Source of the DNA: Arcuatula senhousia
Taxonomy: Eukaryota > Mollusca > Bivalvia > Mytilida > Mytilidae
DNA length: 64,000 nucleotides
NCBI GenBank assembly: GCA_963971305.1
Contig: OZ020305.1
Span: 42,977,717 to 43,041,716 of the forward strand
Direction of reading: 5' to 3'
Each line of letters starts with the position of its first letter. The stretch's first letter is position 1. Below the pieces are notes generated by a model, which was not told the DNA's origin, did not search any database, and saw nothing but the letters and a program-made list of their open reading frames with translations. Shown here one piece after another: positions 24,091 to 35,028 of the stretch. A program made the translations under genes and the position numbers.

Positions 24091-25132
24091 CTAATTAAAA
24101 CAATTAACTACCATATCTTTTAACTCAATTTTGAACTTTTCCACCAGTGGCTGATAACGAAGAAAGAACTTTTTTAGGGATCGTATGAGACGTATTTTCT
24201 TATAGCCCTGCTCCAAAAGTCGGTCACGAAGAAATCGGTGTCTGATAAAAAAATCTGTGAAATGTGTGCAAGCTCTGGCATATCGAATAATGTTGTGAAA
24301 TATAAACACCGTATGCAGGGGAAGTAGGTATATTGCTCTGTAGATTAGGAAAATTAATAATTTAAAAATTAAAATCGTCTCGTTTATCGTAAATTTTTGT
24401 ACTGAGATGACCACCTGGGTCAAATTCGAGGTGCAAATCCAAGAAAGGCGTGAAGCAATTTGATTCGGTGGTCTCTTTAATCTCCAACTCTGGAGGATAT
24501 ATTGAAGAAATCCAGTACCAAATGAAGTGTTATTGACAGAAAGGACATCATCAATATACAGTGTATCTGAATGTAAGATTAAATGACCTTGCCTCTTTCA
24601 TCTTCTTGTTCTTTACGAGTCCCTGGAGAAATTCAGTCTCGTAAGAGTATAAAAAAAAATCGGCGAGGAGAGGAGCACAGTTTGTGCCCATTGGAATGCC
24701 GATTTGTTGTTGAAAAATCTCTCCTCTGAAGGTGACAAATATGTTGTCAATGAGGAAATCAAGCATACTGCAAACTTGTTCCAGTGTGTAACAAATTCTA
24801 TCATTGAAAGATGTTTTGAAAAAGAATGTAGAATTATAACCCAAAACAACAAAATTCCTAGAGTTTGAAAAGGCTTTTTCGAGAAGTTTTTTCAGGCGAC
24901 ATAATAATATACTATTAAAATTATCATTGAGGCTAAACTTACCTTGTTCCAACAACAAGCTTAAGATAGAGCGGAAAATGTCTGACAAATAATTGTAAAA
25001 ACAAACTACCGAACTGAGATGATCAATTTCAAATGTCAAAGAAGAAAGGAAAAAGAAGGCCAAGTCACACTGGAGAAATTGAAAAACGAAAAAGATAATT
25101 ACAGTACTCCGTGACACATCTCCGGAATGCAC
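24091..25132 (-). pseudogene. Penelope-like reverse transcriptase, frameshifted
   Basis: Reading 25132 towards 24091, one frame has MLDFLIDNIFVTF, GIPMGTNCAPLLAD and FNLTFRY, then stops. The catalytic YIDDVLS continues in a different frame at about 24540, LDLHLEFD and IYDKRDDFNF follow near 24370-24450, and the C-terminal IIRYARACTHFTDFFIRHRF and SLKKFFLRYQPLV lie in a third open stretch (24091-24300). At least two frameshifts and stop codons break it. Compared with 2963-3787 it is an independent, more degraded copy on the opposite strand. Confidence 0.75.
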
Positions 25133-25139
25133 CCATGCT

Positions 25140-25310
25140 TAACAGAGTAATCCAACTGACAAAATAAAATGACTGTTTTTTTTTGTAGTTTCAAGTCCAT
25201 TAGCTATTTATTTTCGCTTCCTTCACCGATCAACTTTAAGCTAAGCTTTTACAAGACATCCTTAAATGTATAATTGTAAACAGTGATTCCTCTTTCATAA
25301 ACAACATTGT
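25140..25310. repeat. Dispersed repeat B, copy 1
   Basis: GACAAAATAAAATGAC, TCCATTAGCTATTT, TTCGCTTCCTTCACCGATCA and GACATCCTTAAATGT recur at 27340-27500 and, more diverged, at 63130-63260. No terminal structure was recognised. Confidence 0.6.
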
Positions 25311-25318
25311 TTTAAGTG

Positions 25319-25945
25319 CATGAGTGAGTGAGTGTGTTGGTGTTTTACGCCCGTGTAACGCTATATAGGTTATTTACAGGCGATGAAGATGAAAAGGATG
25401 ATAAAATGAACATGAAATGATGATGATAAATGAAAATGGGGGCGGGGTGGGAAGCAAAGGACCAGTCAATTTTGTGAGTGAGCGAGTGAGTAGGTGTTTA
25501 AAGCCTGTGCAACGCTATATAGGTTATTAATAGGCGATGCACATAAAAAGGATGATAAAATGAACATGAAATGATGATGACAAATGAAATATGGGGATGG
25601 GGTGGGAAGCATAGGACCGGTTAATTCAAAAGGGGAGAGGTGGGTAGGGGATGAAAACTTAACCTATGTAGTGCACTACTTGGCGGTCTACAAAGGGGTC
25701 TTTTACGTGCATGAAGCGTGGCTCTCTTCACACACGTTGGCCCACTATGGTCGGCGGTCAGGGCTTCCGTATTATAGACCTGACAACCCCCGCAGACGAG
25801 GGCTACCCTATTCAGCCACATAGGGAACACACTTGGTCGCTCTGATGGCTGAGCACTGACCCGATGTCAGAATCCCAAGACCCTTTGTCGCCTCTTACGA
25901 CAAGCTAGGCTCTGCTGCGGGTCTATTCGCCACCCGGGCCCCGCA
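25319..25945 (+). repeat. Repeat A-type copies, partial plus full
   Basis: A 5' part (GAGTGAGTGAGTGTGTTGGT, TTTTACGCCCGTGTAACG) at 25319-25470 is followed in the same orientation by a full copy at 25471-25945 ending GACAAGCTAGGCTCTGCTGC and CACCCGGGCCCCGCAC. This shows the complete repeat: a GTGAGTGAG head, a GATGATGA middle, a conserved TACGTGC half and a CCGGGCC end. Confidence 0.7.
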
Positions 25946-25959
25946 CAGGACCCGGTAAA

Positions 25960-26300
25960 TTTTGAAGAACCACAGGAAAAGAGGAGAGGATGGTAGGGGC
26001 GGAAAATTTAGCCATTGTGGTGCACTACTTGGCGGTCCACAAAGGGGTCTTTTACTTGTATGAAGCGTGGCACTCTCCAAACACGTTGGCCCACTATGGT
26101 CAGCGGTCAGGGTTTCCGTATTATAGACCTGACAACCCCGCGGACGAGGGCCACCCTATTCAGCCACCTAGGGTACACACTTGGTCACTCTGATGGCCGA
26201 GCACTGACCCGACGTCAGAATCCCACAACCGTTAGTCGCTTCTTTTGACAAGCTAGGCTCTGCTAGGGCCTATTTACCACCCGGGCCCCGCACGGGACGT
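25960..26300 (+). repeat. Repeat A-type copy, 5'-truncated
   Basis: Tandem to the previous copy and about as long as its 3' half, ending again at CACCCGGGCCCCGCACGGGA. Confidence 0.7.
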
Positions 26301-26534
26301 ATTCATGGTATTATTTAAAATGCTGCCTTCAAGACGATTCATACAATAACTTATATCTCTTATACAATACTTTCTCTAGGTGATTGCTTTGTTCTAATAC
26401 ATGCATGGACTTGAATGTAACAATAGAATTGTAAATTACTATCAAATTTTTCACAATATCTCGCATATAATAATAAAGCTATTTCAACTTATAATGATAT
26501 GGCAATTCTTTTGACAAAGAGGGACCATAATTCA

Positions 26535-26940
26535 GGGGTTGGATGAGTAAGCTAGGTGGAACTTTACGCCATTGCAACACGATATAGCGATAATCACGAT
26601 AGTAAAATGAACTAGAAATAATGATGATAAAATATGGATTTTGGAACAGTAAAATTTAAGGGTCAGTGGAAAGGGGACAGGTTGCCATGGAAGGGGCGAA
26701 CAATCCACAAAGGGTCTTTTAAGTACAAAAAGCGTGTCACTTTACATATATATAGGTTAACTATGGTCAGCAGTCATGCTCACTGTTTTTTTTGGCCTGA
26801 CAATAAATACACTTACATTGATCGCTCTGTAGGCATAGGAATGACCCACCATCAGAACTTAAAAGATCGTTGGTAGGCTTGTTCGACAAGGTTCTGCTGT
26901 AGGCCTATTCATCACCCGGGGTCCGCATGGGAATTATATA
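26535..26940 (+). repeat. Repeat A-type copy, diverged
   Basis: Keeps AAAGGGTCTTTTAAGTAC, CTATGGTCAGCAGTCATG and CACCCGGGGTCCGCATGGGA; heavily substituted. Confidence 0.6.
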
Positions 26941-27734
26941 TAAGGGATTATCTGATAACTATTTCCTATTGAAGACTTTTGTAAAGCTTAACAAGCTAAA
27001 GGTTTAGGGATGCAGCATTTTTCTACTTGATATATTTTCCGTCTGAACCTATAGATGAATGCGTGTGATTTTCTCTATTTTCATCATTTATTTTAATTTA
27101 TATGCCAAAAACTGACACTCTGTTCTATTTCTGGCAACCGCGTCTAATTATTTACTCGGCAGTCACTTTGAATGCAGTCTTTGTAGGGGACATATTATAG
27201 ATAAAATATACAGGCTCATTTAAAGCAATCCCACTGGTGTATTACCAAGGTATTTTTCAAAATGAAAAAAAAACCTTTTAAAACAAGAAGATTCATACAG
27301 TAACAGTACTCCATGACACATACCCGCAATGTACCAATGCTTAACAGAATAATACGACTGACAAAATAAAATGACCGTTTTTATGTGGTTTCATGTCCAT
27401 TAGCTATATTTCGCTTCCATCGCCGATCAACATTTAGCTGGGATTCTGCAAGACACCCTTAAATGTTTTATTCTTTACAGTGCTTCCTCTTTCATAAACA
27501 GTATTAATTCAAATTATATCTTCTATTCTATACGATTTATGCATGAACTACTAGTCTTATACAATACATGTAGGTTTTATAGGTTATCACTATATATATG
27601 TACAAGTATAAGCAATGACCTGTATATATTGGAATAGATAAGTAAATTGCTAAATGCGCACAATATCTCGGATGGATGTAACAATATAGCTTTTCCAATC
27701 TATAAAATTAACAATATGGCAAAAAAGGGATTTT
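26941..27734. other. AT-rich spacer with repeat B copy 2
   Basis: 27340-27500 matches repeat B at 25140. A stretch ending ...ATATACAGGCTCATTTAAAG near 27205-27225 recurs near 28165-28185. No gene seen. Confidence 0.5.
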
Positions 27735-28055
27735 AATTCAAGGGTTGAATGAGTGAGCAAGTTGAAGCTTTACGCCCTAGCAACACTTTATAGCTTATAT
27801 CAGTGCGAAAATCATGATAGTAAATTTAACTCGAAATGATGGTGAAATATGGGATTGGAACAGAATCAAGAAGGGGAGAGGTGGTAGGGGCGAACAATTT
27901 AGCCTACCAGGTCCACAAAGGGTCTTTAAGTGCACAAAGCGTCGAACTTTTCACACCTATTGGTTAACGATAGTCAGCGGTCATGTTACCGTTTATTTTT
28001 TTTTTGCCTGACAATACACATTGCTTGCTCTGTAGGCTTAGGACCCACCGTAAGA
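27735..28055 (+). repeat. Repeat A-type copy, diverged
   Basis: Contains GAATGAGTGAGCAAGTTG, CCACAAAGGGTCTTTAAGTG and GATAGTCAGCGGTCATG; same orientation as all other copies. Confidence 0.55.
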
Positions 28056-28562
28056 ACTTTAAATATTAAGACAAAAACGGACACTCTGTTCTGGTTTTTT
28101 TTTTCAACGGCGTCCATGTCGTTTACTCGGCAGTCACTATTAGGACAGTCTTGGTAGAGGACATCTTATAAATGAAATATACAGGCTCAATAATCTCATT
28201 GGTATTTTCCAGAGATGTTTTTATCAAAAGTTAACGACATCGACGAACGTTAAGTGATAGTAATAGGTCATATGACCTTTCAGGTCAAGTGAACCATAAA
28301 TATTTTGCAATGTATAGTAAAAATATATTTGCATAAGAAAAGCTGAATTCATTTTGCTATAAAAATGAAAGACAAATCGATCACGTTTTCCAGAACCAAA
28401 TGTTTTGGGGTTTTTTTTGCTGTCCTGTTCATTATTAGTATGGATTGTATTTATTGCTTCAAGACTGCTTGGTGTTACTAATTATTATTGATGAATGTGA
28501 TCTTTTCATTTAGCCCATATTATTTTAAGAAAGAAAAACTTGTGTTAAAACAGAAAAAGGAT

Positions 28563-28616
28563 ATTTTCGCGATGGTCTTATTTTGGCGGGTGGACGGAAA
28601 TCGCGAAAAATCCAAT
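28563..28616. repeat. Short inverted repeat
   Basis: GGATATTTTCGCGAT and ATCGCGAAAAATCC face each other across about 25 bp. Confidence 0.55.
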
Positions 28617-28705
28617 TTAATGCAGTGATATAAACACAATCAAAAACTTCAAAATAGTTTTAACATACCTTATTTATATATTATCACGAATACTGCAACT
28701 GAAAT

Positions 28706-28792
28706 TACAAAGTACCAAAACGCAGGTATAAACGGTTAATTCGGATATGCTATATATCGATATTTCAAGGAGTAACCTCTCATCAGTAGCAT
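28706..28792 (+). repeat. 88 bp direct repeat, copy 1
   Basis: ACCAAAACGCAGGTATAAAC through GTAACCTCTCATCAGTAG is repeated at 29087-29173 with two or three changes. The second copy abuts the LINE end. Confidence 0.85.
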
Positions 28793-29173
28793 TTGAATCA
28801 AAACATTGGAAGGTCAAATTCCAAAACTGTTGAAAATGGAAAGTACTCAAAAACCAAAACGTTCGAACAAGGAAGCCAAAACCAGCACCAAGGATATCAA
28901 CCATGTGCATTACAAGGAAAGAAACCTGGTGTTTTAAACAATTTTGAATTTAAAAATCGGAATTTTCAGTGACAAATATATTAGAAATTTTATGGTAAAT
29001 CGTGTCAGACAAGTCTGACGACCGGACTTGTGATTACCCTCGGGGACCTCTGGTCCACCAGCAGCGGTTATCGCCCAGTGGTTTCAAAATTACAAATACC
29101 AAAACGCAGGTATGAACGGTTAATTCGGATATGCTATATATCGATATTTCAAGGAGTAACCTCTCATCAGTAG

Positions 29174-29540
29174 AAAACTGGGAGATGGTCAAACATTCCC
29201 AGAGAAGCAGGAGTTTGTACACTTTGTAGGGATGGAATTGGCGACGAATTCCACTATTTATTTAAATGTCAAAGTGACTATGTTGAACAATTGCGAGAAC
29301 AACATATACCAAGGTACTATTGCATGAATCCAAATAAAAATTAGATGAGTGGCATGTTATCTCTCTGTAATGTCAAGCTTCTAAACAATATAGCACCGTT
29401 TGTACATAAATTAAATTTGTTATTTTAACTTTATATACTGTCTGACTAGCTCATTCTGTCATTTGTAATATATGTTATTTTGTTGTATGTCCTCATGTTA
29501 CACATGTATGTGTCTGAGTGTTTCAATAAAATCTAAATCT
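29174..29540 (+). pseudogene. Non-LTR retrotransposon (LINE) 3' end
   Basis: One frame starting at about 29174 reads GRWSNIPR followed by CTLCRDGIGDEFHYLFKC, the cysteine/histidine motif that closes ORF2 of many LINEs. An in-frame TAG lies near 29343-29345, after which the same frame continues to a TAA at 29426-29428. A ~100 bp 3' UTR ends AATAAAATCTAAATCTAAA, resembling a short-repeat LINE tail. The RT and endonuclease are absent. Clade not determined. Confidence 0.75.
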
Positions 29541-30302
29541 AAAATCAAAAATTACCCCCGAATAAATAACCCGCTATTTGGTACATATAGATTTAAGGAA
29601 AACTAATTTGTAAAGCTACAAAAAAAATTATAAACAAGATAGAAACAAAATTTATTATTCTTTATTGGGAACAGTACTTGTTATGCTATTTTCATTTTAA
29701 GGAAATGGATGTGCCTAATATATATATTCATTTTTATTGATAATTTGCCACTGAATGAAACAATATTACAATGCCTGAGTCTTGTCATCAGGTCTCTGAC
29801 ATCGGAAATAAGACCTGAATAAACCATTATAATACAGTAGAAACATAATCGTACCGATCTTGTTGACGATATTATACAACAGGGCTTAAAAATTCTGTTA
29901 GGAAAAACGCAACTAACAAGATCTTTGACAATGCTTAAATTCAAACGGAAGAAATCAAAATCATGAATATTAAATAAAATATTTGATTTTTGCATAATTT
30001 TCAGAGCTTTCAATTAATCTTTTTTTTATATTTAAATCTTGCCCTGCAGTGGAGTTTTATTCCGGTAGTTTGGCGCCATTTAAAACAATTTAGTGTACAA
30101 ATGTATCTCCTTGACTGAATTGAATGTATTGCGTTGTTCAATTTTCCAGTATGTTATAAATGTTTTTTTTCTCTCTTATCTTCTTGGAAACCTGCGATCG
30201 AACATCTTTTCGTTCATTTTGTTGTAAACGTTTTCATGACTATATGATTATCATGTCTCACAGATTTACAAAAAAAATGATTTTTTATTGGGCTAAGACT
30301 TA
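29541..30302. repeat. Old dispersed repeat, diverged copy
   Basis: CTCTGACATCGGAAATAAGA and surrounding blocks resemble 21890-22320 on the same strand. No gene is supported. Confidence 0.4.
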
Positions 30303-31737
30303 TGGCCCTGTCACACTATAGCGTTTTAGCCAACGTGTGCCAAACGTTCGAATAATTTTCTAAAACGTTGGAACACGTTGGCAGTCGCTGTAAAAAAATT
30401 CAAAAAATATTTCGGTGAACGACCACAAAGCGTCAGACTAACTACCTGCAACGCACGACAAACTTATTCAAAACTTATCTATAGCGTTTGTCCGGCGTAC
30501 TTGACGTTTGCCTAGCGCATGTGTGACGACTGCAGAACGCATTCATAGCGTTAGTCTAACTTATATTTTTTTCTTTCGGAGTGAAGACCTAGGATTTCTG
30601 TTCTTTTCTTTAGTATTATTTCCAGTAGCCCAAATAGATCTATTATCTGGCTTAAATGTATTGCTGGATTAATTAATAATTATAGATACATCATGTGAAT
30701 TTTGTTTCGTTATAAAAATATTGGTTTTCAGTGTTCCGGTAATATGAATGTATAATTATTCTAAAGCCGTTTTTTGACCGAGAGTGATGATTTTTGCACT
30801 CTAAAAGAATAAAATATAGTGTAGATTTTATATTTTGATATGTCAAAAATATACAGAGAGTAATGCATGCGCTTTTTAACAAATTCTCAAAATCTCAAAT
30901 TAGTATATACATGTAAGAAATACCGGAATGTAGAGTTTGCCTAGCATCCTTTTTATAGCACTTGACTAATGATGTCCTGAATAGAGAAAAACGCGTGTGC
31001 TTATTGAATATTAAAAATACACATCATTTCAAATGAGTATTAAAGTTAGAATGTCGTTACTCGTTGTATTTGAGTATTTTTCTACCAAAGACATGTCCAC
31101 CGTAAACACGACAGGTGTATTACAATTTGCAAGAATTACTTTCAATTCCAGACCATCTAAGTTGTCTTTGTTATATTCAAGATCTTTTTGGCTTTGTTCA
31201 TTTTTTTTTGTAAAAAGATTTTTTTCAGGTTTGAATTAGTATTTGAAGCTTTTGAAATTGACTTTCCCCCTTGTAATTCAATCTAACTTATAACATTCTT
31301 GGGCTGATACGCTATTCGTTCGTTACAATGACGCTCTGTGCGCTCTGTACACGTTTTAGACACGTTGAATAGGTTTCTTGGTCGTTAGACTGACGCTAGA
31401 CGTGCACTGCATTATCGCTAGACACGTTCGTTTCCATTTAGCTAAAGCGTTCGTCAAACGCATTTCAACGTGCGCACAACGACCACATAGCGTACATCAG
31501 CGTGTGTATAACGTCCTTCTAACTTATGCCTAGCGTTCGAATAATTTATTTCTAACACGTTGGCGAACGTCGGAAATTTTAAGCATGTTGAAAAATTTGC
31601 GACCTACTCGGCGTTCACCAACGCATGCTGACGTTCGCTAACGTGTTTGTAGCGTGTTCATAACGTGTACAAAACTTACGCAACGCACACCAGCGTGTTG
31701 AAAATATATTCTAAAACGTCGGCACACGTTGGCTTAA
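30303..31737 (+). mobile_element. ACGT-X element, copy 1
   Basis: Starts TGGCCCTGTCACACTATAGC. The intact 3' end, seen at 37070-37108, is the inverse of this start for about 39 bp. Both ends (30303-30560 and 31320-31737) are dense in ACGT-containing words such as AACACGTTGG and GAACGTC, while the middle is AT-rich. A block near 31110-31200 echoes the Penelope tail. It encodes no transposase and has lost its last ~24 bp. Confidence 0.75.
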
Positions 31738-31870
31738 TGGCCCTGTCACACTATAACGTTTTAGCCAACGTGTGCCGACGTTTTAGAATATATTTTCAAC
31801 ACGCTGGTGTGCGTTGCGTAAGTTTTGTACACGTTATGAACACGCTACAAACACGTTAGCGAACGTCAGC
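31627..31870. repeat. Perfect 108 bp palindrome arms, copy 1
   Basis: 31627-31734 and 31763-31870 are exact inverted copies around a 28 bp spacer containing GGCCCTGTCACACTATAACG. It arises from an X 3' end followed by an inverted solo X 3' end. The 64-codon frame crossing it is an artefact of the palindrome. Confidence 0.85.
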
Positions 31871-33201
31871 GTGCGTTATGGCCCTGTCACACTATAACGT
31901 TTTAGCCAACGTGTGCCGAACGTTCGAATAATTTTCTAAAACGTTAGAACACGTTGGCAGTCGCTGTAAAAAGTTTCAAAAAATATCTCGGTGAACGACC
32001 ACAGAGCGTCAGACTAACTACCTGCAACGCACGACAAACTTATTCAAAACTTATCTATAGCGTTTGTCTGGCGTACTTGACGTTTGCCTAGCGCATGTGT
32101 GACGACTGCAGAACGCATTCATAGCGTTAGTCTAACTTATAATTTTTTCTATCAGTGGGGAGACCTAAGATTTCTGTTGATTTCTTTAGTATTATTTCAT
32201 AATAAGCCAAATAGATCTATTATCTGGCTTAAATGTATCGCTGAATTAATTAATAATTATAAAAATATTGGTTTTCAGCGTTCTGGTAATATGAACGTAT
32301 AATTATTCTAAAGTCGTTTTTAACCAATAGTGATGATTTTTGCACTCAGTCTAAAAGAATAAAATATAGTGTAGATTTCATATATTGATATATCAAAAAT
32401 ATACAGAGAGGAATGCATGCGCTTGTTAACAAACTCTCAAAATCTCAAATGAGTATATACATGTAAGAAATACCGGTCTGTAGATTTTGCCTGGCATCCT
32501 TTTTATAGCACTTGACTTATCCTAAATGATCGCAGACAGCATGACGGAGATTTCCTTAATAGAGAAAAACGCGTGTGCTTATTGAATATTTAAAATACAC
32601 ATTATTTCAAATGAGTATTGAAGTTAGACTGTCGTTACTCGTTGTATTTGAGTATTTTTCTACCAAAAAATGTCCACCGAAAACACGACAGGTGTTTTAC
32701 AATTTGCAAGAATTACTTTTCCAGACCATCTAAGTTATCTTTGTAATATTCAAGATTTTATTGGCTTTGTTCATTATTTTTTGTAAATATATTTTTTTTT
32801 TCAGGTTTGAATTAGTATTTGAAGCTTTTGAAATTGACTTTCCCCTTGTAATTTAATCTAACTTATAAAATTCTGGGGTTGATACGCTACTCGTTCGTAA
32901 CAATGACGCTCTGTGCGCTCTGTACACGTTTTAGACACGTTGAATAGGTTTCTTGGTCGTTAGACTGACGCTAGACGTGCACTGCATTATCGCTAGACAC
33001 GTTCGTTTCCATTTAGCTAAAGCGTTCGTCAAACGCATTTCAACGTGCGCACAACGACCACATAGCGTACATCAGCGTGTGTATAACGTCCTTCTAACTT
33101 ATGCCTAGCGTTCGAATAATTTATTTCTAACACGTTGGCGAACGTCGGAAATTTTAAGCATGTTGAAAAATTTGCGACCTACTCGGCGTTCACCAACGCA
33201 T

Positions 33202-33445
33202 GCTGACGTTCGCTAACGTGTTTGTAGCGTGTTCATAACGTGTACAAAACTTACGCAACGCACACCAGCGTGTTGAAAATATATTCTAAAACGTCGGCAC
33301 ACGTTGGCTTAATGGCCCTGTCACACTATAACGTTTTAGCCAACGTGTGCCGACGTTTTAGAATATATTTTCAACACGCTGGTGTGCGTTGCGTAAGTTT
33401 TGTACACGTTATGAACACGCTACAAACACGTTAGCGAACGTCAGC
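33202..33445. repeat. 108 bp palindrome, copy 2
   Basis: Arms 33202-33309 and 33338-33445, same sequence as at 31627. Confidence 0.85.
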
Positions 33446-34776
33446 GTGCGTTATGGCCCTGTCACACTATAACGTTTTAGCCAACGTGTGCCGAACGTTC
33501 GAATAATTTTCTAAAACGTTAGAACACGTTGGCAGTCGCTGTAAAAAGTTTCAAAAAATATCTCGGTGAACGACCACAGAGCGTCAGACTAACTACCTGC
33601 AACGCACGACAAACTTATTCAAAACTTATCTATAGCGTTTGTCTGGCGTACTTGACGTTTGCCTAGCGCATGTGTGACGACTGCAGAACGCATTCATAGC
33701 GTTAGTCTAACTTATAATTTTTTCTATCAGTGGGGAGACCTAAGATTTCTGTTGATTTCTTTAGTATTATTTCATAATAAGCCAAATAGATCTATTATCT
33801 GGCTTAAATGTATCGCTGAATTAATTAATAATTATAAAAATATTGGTTTTCAGCGTTCTGGTAATATGAACGTATAATTATTCTAAAGTCGTTTTTAACC
33901 AATAGTGATGATTTTTGCACTCAGTCTAAAAGAATAAAATATAGTGTAGATTTCATATATTGATATATCAAAAATATACAGAGAGGAATGCATGCGCTTG
34001 TTAACAAACTCTCAAAATCTCAAATGAGTATATACATGTAAGAAATACCGGTCTGTAGATTTTGCCTGGCATCCTTTTTATAGCACTTGACTTATCCTAA
34101 ATGATCGCAGACAGCATGACGGAGATTTCCTTAATAGAGAAAAACGCGTGTGCTTATTGAATATTTAAAATACACATTATTTCAAATGAGTATTGAAGTT
34201 AGACTGTCGTTACTCGTTGTATTTGAGTATTTTTCTACCAAAAAATGTCCACCGAAAACACGACAGGTGTTTTACAATTTGCAAGAATTACTTTTCCAGA
34301 CCATCTAAGTTATCTTTGTAATATTCAAGATTTTATTGGCTTTGTTCATTATTTTTTGTAAATATATTTTTTTTTTCAGGTTTGAATTAGTATTTGAAGC
34401 TTTTGAAATTGACTTTCCCCTTGTAATTTAATCTAACTTATAAAATTCTGGGGTTGATACGCTACTCGTTCGTAACAATGACGCTCTGTGCGCTCTGTAC
34501 ACGTTTTAGACACGTTGAATAGGTTTCTTGGTCGTTAGACTGACGCTAGACGTGCACTGCATTATCGCTAGACACGTTCGTTTCCATTTAGCTAAAGCGT
34601 TCGTCAAACGCATTTCAACGTGCGCACAACGACCACATAGCGTACATCAGCGTGTGTATAACGTCCTTCTAACTTATGCCTAGCGTTCGAATAATTTATT
34701 TCTAACACGTTGGCGAACGTCGGAAATTTTAAGCATGTTGAAAAATTTGCGACCTACTCGGCGTTCACCAACGCAT

Positions 34777-35020
34777 GCTGACGTTCGCTAACGTGTTTGT
34801 AGCGTGTTCATAACGTGTACAAAACTTACGCAACGCACACCAGCGTGTTGAAAATATATTCTAAAACGTCGGCACACGTTGGCTTAATGGCCCTGTCACA
34901 CTATAACGTTTTAGCCAACGTGTGCCGACGTTTTAGAATATATTTTCAACACGCTGGTGTGCGTTGCGTAAGTTTTGTACACGTTATGAACACGCTACAA
35001 ACACGTTAGCGAACGTCAGC
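34777..35020. repeat. 108 bp palindrome, copy 3
   Basis: Arms 34777-34884 and 34913-35020, same sequence as at 31627. Confidence 0.85.
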
Positions 35021-35028
35021 GTGCGTTA

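Larger units (their letters stand above)
31879..35028 (+). repeat. Exact 1575 bp tandem units of ACGT-X (2 full units)
   Basis: TGGCCCTGTCACAC recurs at 31879, 33454 and 35029, exactly 1575 bp apart, with essentially no differences between units. Each unit is one X element plus a 141 bp inverted 3' end. Copy 1 is clearly more diverged. The identity implies very recent amplification or an assembly duplication. Confidence 0.85.

Noticed and set aside
25584..26248. Protein-like frames in repeat A-type copies
   Set aside because: Frames differ between copies and are interrupted in most; the family behaves as a non-coding repeat.
31665..31859. 64-codon open frame repeated three times at 1575 bp spacing
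   Set aside because: It spans the 108 bp palindrome and is preserved only because the whole unit is duplicated.
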